Notes: a model not told the origin generated them from the sequence alone. Shown: positions 21,050 through 30,570, counted from the stretch's first letter. The stretch is 64,000 bases of DNA from Trichomonas vaginalis G3 (GCF_026262505.1 NC_067205.1:14012001-14076000), one strand, 5' to 3'. Numbers and translations are program-made.

Positions 21050-21350
21050 TCTAAGCTGTTTTGAGTGACTTTCGCTCGATGTCTGATGCAATATCAGACA
21101 TCGAGCGAAAGTCTCTCATATTGGCAACACATCCATACGATCAATACTATAGCTACGAATTACAAGCCTGTTTGGGCAATTTTTGGCCGAGTTCTGATTT
21201 TTCATTAGATCTCGAGCGAAAGTCTCTCAAATTGGCTGCCAGTTCATAAGAGTGAAACTCTAGCTACGAATTAGAAGCTTGCTTGAGAGACTCTCGCTCG
21301 CGTTGGGATCTGCATCAGAACTCGAACGAAAGCCTCTCAAAGTGGTAAGA
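21050..21350. repeat. hairpins with GCTCGAGCGAAAGTCTCTCA-like arms
   Basis: Inside the hAT-like element, at about 21,062-21,117, a near-perfect hairpin pairs GACTTTCGCTCGATGTCTGA with its complement around TGCAATA. Two diverged relatives follow at about 21,185-21,235 and 21,285-21,345. They resemble the repeats of the next array in being long, GC-richer stems. Confidence 0.75.
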
Positions 21351-21371
21351 CCTGCTCATTGTTGAGCAGGA

Positions 21372-21976
21372 GCTGCGTAATGTGTTCGAGTAGAGTGAGG
21401 CTCTTCTAAGATCTTCCTTGTGATTGGAAGAAATTAGAAGAGTCTCACTCTACTATTTTGTAATTGTATGCCCTGGCCTTTGAGTGACCAGGGCTGCGTA
21501 ATGTGTTCGAGTAGAGTGAGGCTCTTCTAAGATCTTCCTTGTGATTGGAAGAAATTAGAAGAGTCTCACTCTACTATTTTGTAATTGTATGCCCTGGCCT
21601 TTGAGTGACCAGGGCTGCGTAATGTGTTCGAGTAGAGTGAGGCTCTTCTAAGATCTTCCTTGTGATTGGAAGAAATTAGAAGAGTCTCACTCTACTATTT
21701 TGTAATTGTATGCCCTGGCCTTTGAGTGACCAGGGCTGCGTAATGTGTTCGAGTAGAGTGAGGCTCTTCTAAGATCTTCCTTGTGATTGGAAGAAATTAG
21801 AAGAGTCTCACTCTACTATTTTGTAATTGTATGCCCTGGCCTTTGAGTGACCAGGGCTGCGTAATGTGTTCGAGTAGAGTGAGGCTCTTCTAAGATCTTC
21901 CTTGTGATTGGAAGAAATTAGAAGAGTCTCACTCTACTATTTTGTAATTGTATGCCCTGGCCTTTGAGTGACCAGG
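21372..21976 (+). repeat. tandem array, five identical 121-bp hairpin units
   Basis: Units start GCTGCGTAATGTG at 21,372, 21,493, 21,614, 21,735 and 21,856. Each holds two stem-loops: GTAGAGTGAGGCTCTTCT pairing with AGAAGAGTCTCACTCTAC, and GCCCTGG pairing with CCAGGGC. The units look identical, so the array expanded or homogenised recently. Confidence 0.95.
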
Positions 21977-22437
21977 GCTGCGTAATGAATTCGAGTAGGA
22001 TTGTACAATAGCTCGGCAAACGCCGAGCAAATTGATATAAACGTACATCCCACAAAAAATGGATTGTCAAAATTTATCCCAAATTTTACAAAACCGCAGC
22101 GGTTATGACATCCCAGGGCTAAAAAAATTCGGAAACTCGCATCTCTAGGTTAATGTACTGTGAATTCATTAGTTAAATCGTTCTCAAATGTTAGCAATTT
22201 TCAGAGCAAAAAATTTTTTTTGATGTGAATTCACCATCAAAATTGAAGGGCTAATGACGAACACAATTTTTACACTACAAGAATGCCTATATATCATATG
22301 AGCATTCCTACAATATTCACCAAACTGCGATGGCAATTGCATTTTACCGAATTTTGAAAATCTCGTATCAAATTTTTCTGAGAATGCTAACAAAAAATTA
22401 AAAATCAAGAATATTGAATAGTGAAAGAATATCCAGT

Positions 22438-22443
22438 TCATTT
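22438..22443 (+). promoter_or_regulatory. possible initiator (TCATTT) of ADH copy 2
   Basis: TCATTT lies 22 nt upstream of the ATG at 22,466, identical to copy 1. The hAT-like insertion leaves about 310 bp of native upstream sequence in place. Confidence 0.45.
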
Positions 22444-22465
22444 TTAAACAAGCTTGCAAAACATA

Positions 22466-23650
22466 ATGAGTTGGCAATGGCTTAACACTACACGCGTTAT
22501 CTTCGGACAGAACGGAGTCGTTGAACACATGAAAGACTTCGTAAAACCGCATACAAAAGTATTAGTTACATTTGGTGGCGGATCAATCGACAAGAATGGT
22601 GCACGTGACAATGTTACAAAAGCACTTAGTGAACTTGAGTGCGAAGTCAGATGGGAAGGCGGTATCCCAGCAAATCCAGAGTTTGACAGACTTGTCGAGA
22701 TCGTCAAAGTTGCTCGCGAGTACAAGCCAGACTTACTCCTCGCAGTCGGTGGCGGAAGTGTCGTCGATGGAACAAAGTTCATCTCTCTCGCGATGAACAT
22801 CGAAGATGGAACAGACATGTGGGACATGGTCAAATACTGGAAGCACCCATCGAAGTCTACACCAATCGGCACAGTCATGACAATACCTGCAACAGACTCA
22901 GAATGGAACAACGGTGCTGTCATCTCTCGCAGGTCGACGAAAGAGAAACTTCCTCTCATCAACAACTTGTTGTACCTATCTTTCTCAATCCTCGATCCTA
23001 AGTACACGATGACACTCCCGAAGAGACAACTCAGGAATGGTCTCTACGACGCGATGACACACTGCATCGACTTAGTCATAACACCACACGTCCTCCCAAT
23101 GCAGGACAACTTCATGTACTGCGTCATGAAGGAGCTCGTCGACATCAGTGGAGATGTCATGAGTGACGACAAGTCAACAATCGAAGTCAGAGGAAGACTC
23201 GTCCAAGCATGCAGTTTCGCTCTCAACTACGTTCTCCAACTCGGAAAAGTCACATGCTGCGGAATCCACGGCATCGCACACATGCTCACAGCTAAGTGGG
23301 GAATCGACCATGCTTCAACACTCTCAATCATCACTCCTTTCTTCTTAGAGGAATTCATCGAATCTCGTAAGTACACAATGGCACGCGCTGCTGAATTCGT
23401 CTTCGGCGTTCGTGACGGCGATGACTACACTAAAGCTAAGGAGTTCATCAAGCACATCAGAGAGTGGATTATCAGCATTGGACAGTTCACTAAAGTCACA
23501 GATCAACCAGGAGTTGTTCTTCAAGCAGGTGATGTTGATGAAGTCACAAACATGGTTATGGACTCATTCAACGGCAATAACTTCGGATACAAGAACACTG
23601 TCACTCGTGAAAACGTTCATCACATTCTTGAACGTGCTTTCAATCAATAA
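22466..23650 (+). CDS. iron-containing alcohol dehydrogenase, YqhD/BdhA type, copy 2
   Basis: 394 residues from the ATG at 22,466; the preceding in-frame TTG at 22,454 is not needed. All motifs of copy 1 are present: GGGSVVDGTKF, the Asp/His ligands in DAMTHCID, and the His pair in GIHGIAH and GIDHAST. It is one residue longer than copy 1 through one additional TTG codon at NNLLY. Near-identity of a 1.2-kb gene implies either very recent duplication or continuing gene conversion between the arms. It is followed after 204 bp by the first acyltransferase-like gene on the same strand. An alcohol-producing enzyme beside possible alcohol acyltransferases may be meaningful. Confidence 0.95.
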   Translation: MSWQWLNTTRVIFGQNGVVEHMKDFVKPHTKVLVTFGGGSIDKNGARDNVTKALSELECEVRWEGGIPANPEFDRLVEIVKVAREYKPDLLLAVGGGSVVDGTKFISLAMNIEDGTDMWDMVKYWKHPSKSTPIGTVMTIPATDSEWNNGAVISRRSTKEKLPLINNLLYLSFSILDPKYTMTLPKRQLRNGLYDAMTHCIDLVITPHVLPMQDNFMYCVMKELVDISGDVMSDDKSTIEVRGRLVQACSFALNYVLQLGKVTCCGIHGIAHMLTAKWGIDHASTLSIITPFFLEEFIESRKYTMARAAEFVFGVRDGDDYTKAKEFIKHIREWIISIGQFTKVTDQPGVVLQAGDVDEVTNMVMDSFNGNNFGYKNTVTRENVHHILERAFNQ

Positions 23651-23762
23651 GAAGTATATCACGAACCAAAAATTTTAGTTCTCCATTAATTGAAAGCAAT
23701 ATGACTAAATCGCTTTATTCTTTATAAATTAAATATAAGATTCTTTTTTTTGTCATTTTTGC

Positions 23763-23810
23763 ATGTGAATTCATAGGTTCGTTCAATTTTTTTCTGTGTG
23801 AATTCACACT
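23763..23810. repeat. GTGAATTCAC palindromes upstream of acyltransferase 1
   Basis: ATGTGAATTCATA begins at 23,763, and a perfect 14-bp palindrome GTGTGAATTCACAC lies at 23,797-23,810. The same core lies upstream of both ADH copies (for example 19,976-19,989), which hints at a shared regulator site. It could equally be chance enrichment in AT-rich DNA. Confidence 0.5.
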
Positions 23811-23854
23811 TTCTCTCAATTTTGTAAAAATTTTATTCCGACCATTTCAATTGA

Positions 23855-25108
23855 ATGTTAGACGCTAGACCTACAGCCAACTGGGAAAAGATCTTCATCG
23901 GTGCTAATACATACATCCAGTTTGCAATGAAACTCAATGATCCAAAAGATGTTCCAAATGTTATCAAAAAACTTGACAAAACAGTTGCAGGACTCCATCA
24001 CGCATCAGATGGCAAAACACTATTCAGAACTACTGAGAAAGTGCCTATTGCTAATCTTCCTGATGATGTTTCAGACCTTGAAAAGTTGACAACAATCATG
24101 TCTGAGAGATATACAAGGCCAGCATCACAAGCATTAGCATCACTTGGTGCTAACAAGGATACAGTCGTCCTTAATATCAATCATTTGGCCGGAGATGGCA
24201 TGTATTTACAAAATATGTTTACTCAACTCAAGAGCGACAAAGAATTGGACTATGTTCCGACAATTATCCCTGGTGAAACAGTCTTAGGTGACAAAGTAAA
24301 CGCCTATAATGGCAAACTTCCTACATTTTGCACAGTTGATACAGATCTTACTCGTATTCACACACAAACTCGCAATGAATTACATTTATCAAGCGGAGTT
24401 GCCACAAAATACGCCACATCACATGCCAAAGATTTGATGTCCTTCAAAGTTAACAAGAAACTTAAACACATGACAGAATACTACTGGACAAGTTTCATCC
24501 TTGCTTGCTCTGCTTTCAAAGGAAAGATTGATAAATGCGGAGTTGCAACATGCATCAATTTACGTCCATATGTAAAGAACTGTAACTTAAATGTAACAAA
24601 TTGCTTCTCGCATGCCAATGCAACAGCAGTTGCTAAGCCAGATATGACTGTTGGAGACTTAATGAAAGAATTAAGATCAACTTTCAACGAAAACGTTAAG
24701 AATGGACAGCCATTTGGAGAACTTAAGGCACTAAACAAAGGATTCCCTGTCTGTTTGCCCGAATTAGGCCTTGGCGCTGATATTTCTTTGATCGGATCTT
24801 TCAAAATGGAAGGACCATTCAAGGATTTGTTTGTTTCTCTCCATCAGAGAGATGATGGAGTATCAGGAATCGCTTCTTATTATGGTTATTCTGTTGAATC
24901 AAAGAATGATCATATTTTCCATGGTGGAATGAGACATTCAACAGGTGTTTTGACTGATTCAGAGGCCCAATTACTTGTTAACTCAGTTCATTTCAGCATG
25001 GAAAATGTTGCTCCAAATATGTTACTTGATGAAGCTTTAGATTTAGTCAAGGACTATCAGAATACACAAAAGAAAGCTAATGCTTCAAAGTCTTACATCC
25101 ATTTTTAA
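23855..25108 (+). CDS. condensation/alcohol acyltransferase-like protein 1
   Basis: 417 residues from the ATG at 23,855. The motif NHLAGDGMYL (residues about 109-118) fits the HxxxD(G) catalytic motif of the CoA-dependent acyltransferase superfamily, which includes condensation domains, PapA5, and alcohol acetyltransferases. The conserved His and Asp are both present. A later GADISLIGSFKMEGPF is at the position of the second, structural motif (DFGWG in other members). Length and architecture suit a single stand-alone domain. No signal peptide. Likely reaction: acyl transfer from a CoA thioester to an alcohol or amine; the substrate is unknown. First of three same-strand paralogues, sharing long blocks such as VGDLMKELRSTFNENVKNGQ. 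Confidence 0.8.
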   Translation: MLDARPTANWEKIFIGANTYIQFAMKLNDPKDVPNVIKKLDKTVAGLHHASDGKTLFRTTEKVPIANLPDDVSDLEKLTTIMSERYTRPASQALASLGANKDTVVLNINHLAGDGMYLQNMFTQLKSDKELDYVPTIIPGETVLGDKVNAYNGKLPTFCTVDTDLTRIHTQTRNELHLSSGVATKYATSHAKDLMSFKVNKKLKHMTEYYWTSFILACSAFKGKIDKCGVATCINLRPYVKNCNLNVTNCFSHANATAVAKPDMTVGDLMKELRSTFNENVKNGQPFGELKALNKGFPVCLPELGLGADISLIGSFKMEGPFKDLFVSLHQRDDGVSGIASYYGYSVESKNDHIFHGGMRHSTGVLTDSEAQLLVNSVHFSMENVAPNMLLDEALDLVKDYQNTQKKANASKSYIHF

Positions 25109-25427
25109 AACCTGTCTAAATAAAACTATTTTTTTTGTTTAATTAAATTAACTTTATATATCATCAAGAATAAGCAAAGAATGATTCTACGAGTCTATAT
25201 GACATATCGCTCGGTTAGGCCGATATCATTATTGTTATCTGATGGGTTCAAATTATCAGATCGGCAACGTTATCAGTTGTTTAAAAATGAGTGGCCATTT
25301 TTCAGTCCAAAGATGGTGAACATACCCATTTTTGAAAGTATCTCATTTTTGGTCATAAACATACTGAAATTAATTTCGTTTTCAATTTTTTCAGAGTCTA
25401 CGATTTCTTTCAATTTTTTTATTTACG
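25109..25427. other. intergenic DNA between acyltransferases 1 and 2
   Basis: AT-rich with short hairpin potential around 25,190-25,270 (ATATCGCTCGGTTAGGCCGATAT). The open frame at 25,181-25,441 has no support. Confidence 0.4.
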
Positions 25428-26681
25428 ATACTTCAAGGTAGACCAACTGCTACATGGGAAAGGTTGTTCATTAATGATCAGGCATACATCCAGCTTGCAA
25501 TGAAGCTTAATGATACCAAAGATGTTCCAAAGATCATTAAAAAACTTGATAAATCAGTTGCTGGATTACACCACGCAACAGATGGCAAGAATATATTTAG
25601 AACAACTGGTAAAACCCCAATTGCAAATCTTCCAGATGATGTTACAGATCTTAAGAAATTATCAGAAATCATGTCTGAAAGATACACAAGGCCATCATCA
25701 CAATCATTAGCATCAATAGGTGCTAATAAAGACACCGTGATCCTTAATCTTAATCATTTGGCTGGAGATGGAATGTTTTTACAAAACTTATTTACTCAGC
25801 TCAAGAGTGACAAAGAATTAGACTATGAGCCAACAATCATTCCAGATGAAGAAGTCTTAAGCGATAATATTAAAGCGTATACTGGCGGCGCTTCAAAATT
25901 TGCTTCAGTTGATCCTGATATTACCAGGATACGTACAAAATCTCCAAATGAATTACATATATCGACTAAAGTAGCATCAAAATTCGTATCTTCTCATGCA
26001 AAAGATTTGATGACTTTCAAAGTTAACAAACGCCTGAAGAATATGACAGAATACTACTGGATTAATTGGATACTTGCTTGTTCCACACTAGAAGGAAAGA
26101 TTAATAAATGCGGCGTTGCTACATGTATCAATTTACGTCCATTTGCTAAGAATGTGAACTTAAGTGTTACAAGCTGCTTCTCACATGTCAACGCTACAGC
26201 TATTCCTAAGCCAGATATGACTGTTGGCGACATAATGAAAGAATTAAGAAATTCTTTTGAAGAAAACGTCAAAAAGGGAACACAATACGGAGAATTCAAG
26301 GCCATTTATAACGGATTTCCACCGTGGTCACAAGAAATGGACCTCGGAATTGACATTTCCTTGATAGGAAAGTTCAAAATGGAAGGACCATTCAAAGACT
26401 TGTTTGTCTCGTTTAAGGTCAATGATTACGGTTTGGCCGGTTTCTCTTCTTATTTCGGTTATTCAGTCGAAAAGAAAGATGAACACGTTTTCCGCGGAAC
26501 TGTGAGACACTCTACTACAATGTTGAGCGATTTAGAGGCTCAGTTACTTGCTAACTCTGTCCATTTCGGTTTAGAAAACGTTGCTCCGAATATGTTACTT
26601 GATGAGGCATTAGATCTCGTCAAAGACTATCAGAACACACAAAGAAAGTTGCTTTCTTCAAAACCATATATCTTCTTTTGA
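25428..26681 (+). CDS. condensation/alcohol acyltransferase-like protein 2, start codon altered
   Basis: Homologous to its neighbours along its whole length, with NHLAGDGMFL intact and GIDISLIGKFKMEGPF present. At the expected start, where paralogue 3 reads ATG-CTT-CAG, this gene reads ATA-CTT-CAA (25,428). The homologous residues GRPTATWERLF follow in frame. No other ATG lies upstream in frame nearby; the next in-frame ATG is at 25,501 (MKLNDTKD), which would remove about 24 residues. The gene may use ATA, be translated from the internal ATG, or be an early pseudogene. The rest of the frame is open for about 400 codons, so selection probably persisted until recently. Confidence 0.78.
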   Translation: MLQGRPTATWERLFINDQAYIQLAMKLNDTKDVPKIIKKLDKSVAGLHHATDGKNIFRTTGKTPIANLPDDVTDLKKLSEIMSERYTRPSSQSLASIGANKDTVILNLNHLAGDGMFLQNLFTQLKSDKELDYEPTIIPDEEVLSDNIKAYTGGASKFASVDPDITRIRTKSPNELHISTKVASKFVSSHAKDLMTFKVNKRLKNMTEYYWINWILACSTLEGKINKCGVATCINLRPFAKNVNLSVTSCFSHVNATAIPKPDMTVGDIMKELRNSFEENVKKGTQYGEFKAIYNGFPPWSQEMDLGIDISLIGKFKMEGPFKDLFVSFKVNDYGLAGFSSYFGYSVEKKDEHVFRGTVRHSTTMLSDLEAQLLANSVHFGLENVAPNMLLDEALDLVKDYQNTQRKLLSSKPYIFF

Positions 26682-26977
26682 TTTAATCCATTTTGTTTCT
26701 TAGAAATAAAAGATTTTATTTTTTAATTTCGATTTTTCTTTCACAGATCAATTCATTAGCTTCGATCAATAATGATTACATCGAATATGACTTACCACCC
26801 ATAATTTTAAAAACAAATTCACTTTTGAAGAGTATTTTGATTGAGAATCAAAAGAGAACATGCTTATCGATAGACTATACTTTGATCCAATTATAATGAA
26901 TTAAGAATGGGACTTGATGTAATGCGATTAAATCTAATTTTAGAAAAACCCAATTAATGAGATCTATCGGAAGCGTT
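26682..26977. other. 3' flank of acyltransferase 2
   Basis: AT-rich; the open frame at 26,693-26,896 has no recognisable content. It ends at the target duplication of the foldback element. Confidence 0.4.
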
Positions 26978-28236
26978 AAGTTGTAATAAACAGAAATTCA
27001 TCAAAAGTGACAGCTCTCAATTTTTTGACATTTGTAAATTCTAAATTGAATGAGAAAAATGAAATAATACTAAGCATAATACAATATTCTAGATTTAATT
27101 ATAATTAGGAAAAAGTTAGTTTTGAGAGTACTTTTCATAGGCATATAGAATGAAATCTTCTGAAAAATAATATCACATAAACTCATATTATTTTCTAATA
27201 TATAACTATTTTATATAAAAATCAAATTCAATGATCTTAAAAGCGAAGGATAAACCTCAAAATTTACGAATATAATGAGTGGGAATATAATGCTTATCTA
27301 TCATAAAACCATATGAAATATCAATTTTGCTTTACGCCTAATTTTTGACGACAATTAGCAAAAAATGTTAAATGTTAACACTCAGTCCATTTGAATATGA
27401 AAATAAAATTGACTTTGATTAAATGTTTTTATTTATCATGCAATTCTTCTTGCGACCAAAGATTTGAATAAAATTTCAAAAAATAAGATAGCTTAAAAAA
27501 TAATATACGGTAGTGTTTACTAATAGATGAATAGTATAAAATTCTATTAAAATGGATTTGATCCAAAAAAATATATAAAATTTGATCATAAATAAAATCG
27601 TTTTAAATTACTTCTTCATTTAAATTATAACAATTATTTTTGGTTTTATATTTTTTTGGATCAAATCCATTTTAATAGAATTTATATACTATTCATCTAT
27701 TAGTAAACACTACCGTATATTATTTTTTAAGCTATCTTATTTTTTGAAATTTTATTCAAATCTTTGGTCGCAAGAAGAATTGCATGATAAATAAAAACAT
27801 TTAATCAAAGTCAATTTTATTTTTCATATTCAAATGGACTGAGTGTTAACATTTAACATTTTTTGCTAATTGTCGTCAAAAATTAGGCGTAAAGCAAAAA
27901 TTGATATTTCATATGGTTTTATGATAGATAAGCATTATATTCCCACTCATTATATTCGTAAATTTTGAGGTTTATCCTTCGCTTTTAAGATCATTGAATT
28001 TGATTTTTATATAAAATAGTTATATATTAGAAAATAATATGAGTTTATGTGATATTATTTTTCAGAAGATTTTGTGTTCTTCTTCAAAATTTTATTTTTT
28101 ATTAAAAAGAATCTTTACAAAATATACATTTACTTTAATTAATATTTAAAAACGTGCTCTATCAAAAGTTCCAAAAATTCAATATTTTAGCTTTTCTGAG
28201 GTGTCACTTTTGATGAATTTCTGTTTACAACAAAGT
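26978..28236. mobile_element. foldback/MITE element copy 2 with 4-bp target duplication AAGT
   Basis: The element spans 26,982-28,232 (1,251 bp). AAGT lies directly on both sides (26,978-26,981 and 28,233-28,236). It has the same tips (TGTAATAAACAG and CTGTTTACAACA), TIR and central inverted repeat as the copy at 6,869-8,124, differing by a few single-base indels. Finding a different 4-bp duplication at each copy fixes the ends of the family. Non-coding. It sits between paralogues 2 and 3 without hitting either frame. Confidence 0.88.
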
Positions 28237-28376
28237 GGTTTCAGCATCACTGCATATCCCATTCTTCATGATTTAATTTCCGGATAAATTCTTGGCTAAC
28301 ATTTTATTGAAATAAAATCGGATTCAAATTGAAATGAATTTTCTGCATTCAATTTTTTCAGTTTGAATTAACAATT

Positions 28377-28382
28377 TCACTT
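28377..28382 (+). promoter_or_regulatory. probable initiator (TCACTT) of acyltransferase 3
   Basis: TCACTT lies 14 nt before the ATG at 28,391 and fits TCA-Y-T-W exactly. It is the best initiator match in the cluster. Confidence 0.55.
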
Positions 28383-28390
28383 TCAAACCA

Positions 28391-29376
28391 ATGCTTCAGT
28401 CCAGACCAGCCTCCGCATGGGAAAGAATCTTCCTTTTTGGTAAAGGAAACATGGAACTTGCAATGAAGCTTAATGATCCAAAGGATGTTCCAAAAATCAT
28501 TCAAAAACTAGACAGAACAGTTGCAGGACTCCATCACGCATCAGATGGTACAAATATTTTCAGAACTAATGATAAAACTCCTATTGCAGTTCTTCCAGAT
28601 GATGTTACAGACCTTAGAAAATTATCAGAAATCATGTCTGAGAGATACACAAGGCCATTATCCAAATGCTTAGCATCAATTGGTGCCAATAAAGATACTG
28701 TCATTCTAAACATCAATCATTTAGCAGGAGATGGTATGTATTTAAAGAATTTATTCACATTACTAACGAACGATCAAGAATTAGGTTACACACCATCAAT
28801 TATACCAGATGAGCAAGTCCTTGCCGATAAAATTAATGGATATGTTGGCGAACTTCCGCAATTTACTTCAACAGATCCAGAATTAATCAGAATTCACTTG
28901 AAATCCCCATATGAGTTGCACATTAGTCGCAGAATTGCATCAAAATTCACAACATCCCGTGCAAAAGATTTGATGTCATTCAAAGTCAACAAGAAACTCA
29001 AGAATATGACAGAATACTACTGGTCAAGTGTCATTCTCGCTGGATCAGCGTTCGAAGGCAAGTTTGACAAATGCGGTGTCTCAACAAATATCAATTTGCG
29101 TCCTTACGTCAAGAATTGTGACTTTAATGTTACAAATTGCTTCTCACATGCCAATGCAACAGCAGTTGTTAAGCCTGATATGACTGTTGGCGACTTGATG
29201 AAAGAATTAAGATCCACATTCAACGAAAATGTGAAGAAAGGCAAACCATTTGGAGAATTCAAGTCTCTTTATAATGGATTCCCAACGTGGGTCCCTGAAA
29301 TGGGTCTTGGCGTTGACATTTCGATGATTGGAAACTTCAAGATGGAAGGACCATTCAAAGACTTGTTTATTACATT
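28391..29376 (+). pseudogene. condensation/alcohol acyltransferase-like protein 3, cut by a Polinton
   Basis: Starts ATG (MLQSRPASAWERIF) with a good initiator. It has NHLAGDGMYL intact and reads through GVDISMIGNFKMEGPFKDLF before being cut at 29,376 by element A. About 328 of about 417 residues remain; the open frame runs a further 28 codons into the element's terminal repeat. The remaining 3' part (about 90 codons) should lie beyond the far end of the element, outside this window. The portion present has no other damage, so the insertion is recent. Confidence 0.88.
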
Positions 29377-29600
29377 AGTTAGTATACAAGTCTTGGGTAC
29401 GGAGGCACTGCGCGCCTCCTTACCCAATACTTGTGAATTTGACACTTTACAAAACCGCTAACGTATATTTTACAACACAAACACAAACACTAACTTAACC
29501 TTAAATATTTACAAAGCCGCCAACCACTTCACTAACGAACTCACTAATGTAAAAATAAACGTTCTCACTATCGTTCTCACTAACGACTTCACTAATGTTC

Positions 29601-29885
29601 TCATAAATTTTCCTCAATATCTTCATCATCAGTGTTAACCCTATTGTAGTCATACTTGAAGCCATAAACTTTCTCTAACTTCTTAACGTACAATTTACAT
29701 AACTTACCTTCGTCATCGTATGGTTTAATGATATAACTATTTCTATCTTTATACACAGTCAATGAAAAGTCAACTGGTCTCGGATGTATTTGAAAGAACA
29801 TGTTATGCTCAGGAAGGAAGAATAAATGTTTAAATGTATGTTTGTTATACTGTGGAATTCGAATGAGTTGCTTTTGTTCTGTCAT
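29601..29885 (-). CDS. TIR-proximal small Polinton protein (element A)
   Basis: 94 residues (MTEQKQLIRI). A diverged relative of the 108-residue protein at the same place in element C; both have HEFKNLFF-like then F.QI motifs and acidic C-termini. Function unknown. Confidence 0.65.
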   Translation of the reverse strand: MTEQKQLIRIPQYNKHTFKHLFFLPEHNMFFQIHPRPVDFSLTVYKDRNSYIIKPYDDEGKLCKLYVKKLEKVYGFKYDYNRVNTDDEDIEENL

Positions 29886-29995
29886 TTACATCCAAATAAA
29901 AATTTTCAGTAAAATAAAAAATAAACTTAAAAATTAATGATATCACCACCCTCACACGTATGAAAACATAGCACAAAAATAGATTTAGGTGAAGT

Positions 29996-30009
29996 GGTGA
30001 GATCTCACC
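29996..30009. promoter_or_regulatory. 14-bp palindrome GGTGAGATCTCACC (element A)
   Basis: A perfect palindrome followed by two TTTTTTCACC half-sites. The same block occurs at 31,921, 32,998, 41,771, 42,853 and 53,355, always between gene groups. Probably a protein-binding cis element of this Polinton family. Confidence 0.75.
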
Positions 30010-30042
30010 TCTTTTTTCACCTCTTTTTTCACCCACTTGAAT

Positions 30043-30570
30043 TCATTGCTTTATAACTCTCTTCCTTGGTTTCTTTTTAGTTGCTTTCTTCACGTCTGTC
30101 TCCAACTTGACTGTCTTTCTTCTTCGGCCGTAATGATACCAGTTACTTCCACCAGTCAATGGGTCAAATGGTCGTTCATAAGGGTTTCCATACATTCCAT
30201 AGGGACCATACGGAAGAACTACTAGTGGAGAAGAAACATTTTCTTTAGTTCCATCGACTCTATTTAAATGCATTGTTTCACCTTTCATCTGGTCATTAAA
30301 GTCTTTTGCGTGTTTTGCAAACTCATCGTCCTTTCCTAAAGCATTTTCTGACTCAGTCGCAACCAAATTGGATGCTTTATTTATGAGCCCTATTTTATTT
30401 AATCTTAACTTCTTTGCAACCCAGCCTCCAATCTTCCCTTTATTTGCATCTAATGTCTTCGAAACCCTTCCTCCACTCATTTTATTTACTGCGTCATAAG
30501 CTCCAAGTGCTTTTGCTCCAAATGCTAATGCTTTTGTTCCCATTGCGCCTAAAGCTGCCCAAGCTACCAT
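30043..30570 (-). CDS. 175-residue Polinton protein, hydrophobic N-terminus and basic tail (element A)
   Basis: The N-terminal 30 residues are Ala/Gly-rich and hydrophobic (AALGAMGTKALAFGAKALGA). The C-terminus is strongly basic (KKATKKKPRKRVIKQ). This is a plausible minor virion or DNA-binding protein. Almost identical to the copy at 33,045-33,572. Function inferred from composition only. Confidence 0.65.
   Translation of the reverse strand: MVAWAALGAMGTKALAFGAKALGAYDAVNKMSGGRVSKTLDANKGKIGGWVAKKLRLNKIGLINKASNLVATESENALGKDDEFAKHAKDFNDQMKGETMHLNRVDGTKENVSSPLVVLPYGPYGMYGNPYERPFDPLTGGSNWYHYGRRRKTVKLETDVKKATKKKPRKRVIKQ

Larger units (their letters stand above)
20431..22155. mobile_element. hAT-like non-autonomous element with 8-bp target duplication GGTTAATG
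   Basis: The element spans 20,439-22,147 (1,709 bp). GGTTAATG is repeated directly on both sides (20,431-20,438 and 22,148-22,155). The terminal inverted repeats are TAGTGATGCG on the left and TAGAGATGCG on the right. Eight-base duplications with TAG(N)GATG-like tips are typical of hAT transposons. The subterminal parts are rich in CCC/GGG motifs (CCCGTCCCC, CCCGCCCATTTG). No transposase frame; the interior is hairpins and tandem repeats. It inserted after the ADH inverted duplication formed, because it interrupts one arm. Confidence 0.88.
18383..23644. repeat. large inverted duplication carrying two ADH genes
   Basis: The left arm, about 18,383-19,940, is repeated in inverted orientation as 20,366-20,438 plus 22,156-23,644. 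The arms are nearly identical over about 1.56 kb. They end at the outer side within a few bases of each stop codon, and at the inner side near CATTGCTCTT. The loop is about 425 bp (19,941-20,365). The right arm is split by the element at 20,439-22,147. Without it the locus would be a nearly perfect long palindrome with two head-to-head genes. Confidence 0.9.

Noticed and set aside
20789-21249. Two 62-codon frames in the hAT-like element
   Set aside because: They run through palindromes and show no transposase motifs.
21372-21976. Five regular 121-bp repeats considered as a CRISPR array
   Set aside because: Units are contiguous and identical with no unique spacers, and the genome is eukaryotic.
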